Origin: UBA1181 sp045617845
Lineage (GTDB): Bacteria; Bacteroidota; Bacteroidia; Bacteroidales; Paludibacteraceae
DNA length: 5,927 bases
Direction of reading: 5' to 3'
NCBI GenBank assembly: GCA_045617845.1
Contig: JAZLJL010000102.1
Coordinates: 1 to 5,927, forward strand
The first letter of the stretch is position 1. Every line of letters starts with the position of its first letter. The notes under the pieces were generated by a model. That model was not told the DNA's origin. It was given only the letters and a program-made list of their open reading frames with translations, and did not search any database. The position numbers were made by a program, and so were the translations under genes. Shown here piece after piece: positions 5,817 through 5,927 of the stretch.

Positions 5817-5927
5817 TCATAATAAATTAAAGAACACTTTTGAAGGGGAAGAAAAATCCAATTTTTCTCTGGGGCGACGATTCAGTTTATACTGAACGGA
5901 CTTAATAAACACATCAGAGAAATCGTC
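5817..5927 (-). CDS. IS30-family transposase, C-terminal fragment (partial at window edge)
   Basis: Reading the minus strand from the window edge gives 36 codons and a TGA at 5819-5817. The peptide includes SVQYKLNRRPREKLDF followed by SSPSKVFFNLL. The block with LNxRPRxxL, then a short aromatic-Pro spacer and VFF, is the hallmark C-terminus of IS30-family DDE transposases, including those of Bacteroides elements such as IS4351. The catalytic DDE residues lie upstream, outside the window, so integrity cannot be judged. The reading frame is uninterrupted to its stop and points toward the barrel gene. Confidence 0.82.
   Translation of the reverse strand, partial: DDFSDVFIKSVQYKLNRRPREKLDFSSPSKVFFNLL

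Larger units (their letters stand above)
5790..5927 (-). mobile_element. Terminus of an IS30-family insertion sequence (cut by window edge)
   Basis: The minus-strand transposase C-terminus at 5927-5817 places the 3' end of an IS30-like element here. In this family the terminal inverted repeat lies just beyond the transposase stop, so the end is expected within about 5785-5816, in the stretch containing ATTCAAATGCCAAGTGC on the plus strand. The exact boundary is estimated, because the other end and any target duplication lie outside the window. Confidence 0.65.

Noticed and set aside
5876..5927. GACGATT/AATCGTC inverted repeat and TTCAGT/ACTGAA hairpin near the right edge
   Set aside because: Both lie inside the transposase coding sequence, so they are best explained as coding DNA rather than a regulatory or tRNA structure.
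1..5927. Search for CRISPR arrays, tRNA/rRNA genes, toxin-antitoxin or phage-defence genes, SusC/SusD pairs
   Set aside because: No regularly spaced direct repeats, no tRNA-like cloverleaf, and no protein with such signatures was found on either strand.

Overview
The window looks like Bacteroidota (Bacteroidetes) DNA. Four signs agree. Three promoter-like boxes fit the phylum's -7 consensus TAnnTTTG. The large glycosidase ends in a type IX secretion (T9SS) type A sorting domain. A second secreted protein ends in the tail-fibre-like C-terminal module (core HLPGIPSA, then a coiled coil) common in this phylum. The window also runs into an IS30-family transposase of the type found in Bacteroides relatives. 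Genes are moderately GC-rich and intergenic DNA is very AT-rich, and strong Shine-Dalgarno sites are absent. The genus cannot be fixed from sequence alone; a fibre-degrading Bacteroidales or Cytophagales relative is a reasonable guess.

Layout, left to right: (i) 1-57, possible last 18 codons of an upstream gene; (ii) 106-283, a 178-bp palindromic MITE-like element; (iii) 305-312, promoter, followed by a leader holding a possible 39-codon upstream ORF; (iv) 435-3236, a 933-aa multimodular GH5 cellulase-like enzyme with signal peptide, N-terminal CBM6/35-like module, Ig-like module, GH5 domain, PKD/Ig-like module, CBM11/CIA30-like module and T9SS signal; (v) 3269-3311, a strong intrinsic terminator; (vi) 3312-3688, a mostly non-coding gap with a promoter at 3567-3574; (vii) 3689-4888, a 399-aa secreted protein with the tail-fibre-like C-terminus; (viii) 4910-4960, a hairpin between convergent genes, probably a shared terminator; (ix) 5725-4982, minus strand, a 247-aa DUF481-type outer-membrane beta-barrel; (x) about 5790 to the window end, the terminus of an IS30-family insertion sequence, whose transposase C-terminus is read on the minus strand toward the barrel gene.

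The three complete genes appear to be separate transcription units rather than one operon. All three encode exported or envelope proteins: a polysaccharidase secreted by T9SS, a putative surface fibre, and an outer-membrane barrel. A joint role in polysaccharide use is possible but not shown by the sequence. There are no SusC/SusD genes here, so this is not a visible polysaccharide-utilisation locus. The main non-routine observations are the MITE abutting the cellulase promoter, the overlapping upstream ORF, the apparent placement of the barrel gene's promoter inside an IS end, and the mosaic composition of the fibre-like gene. I did not find a convincing new biological system.
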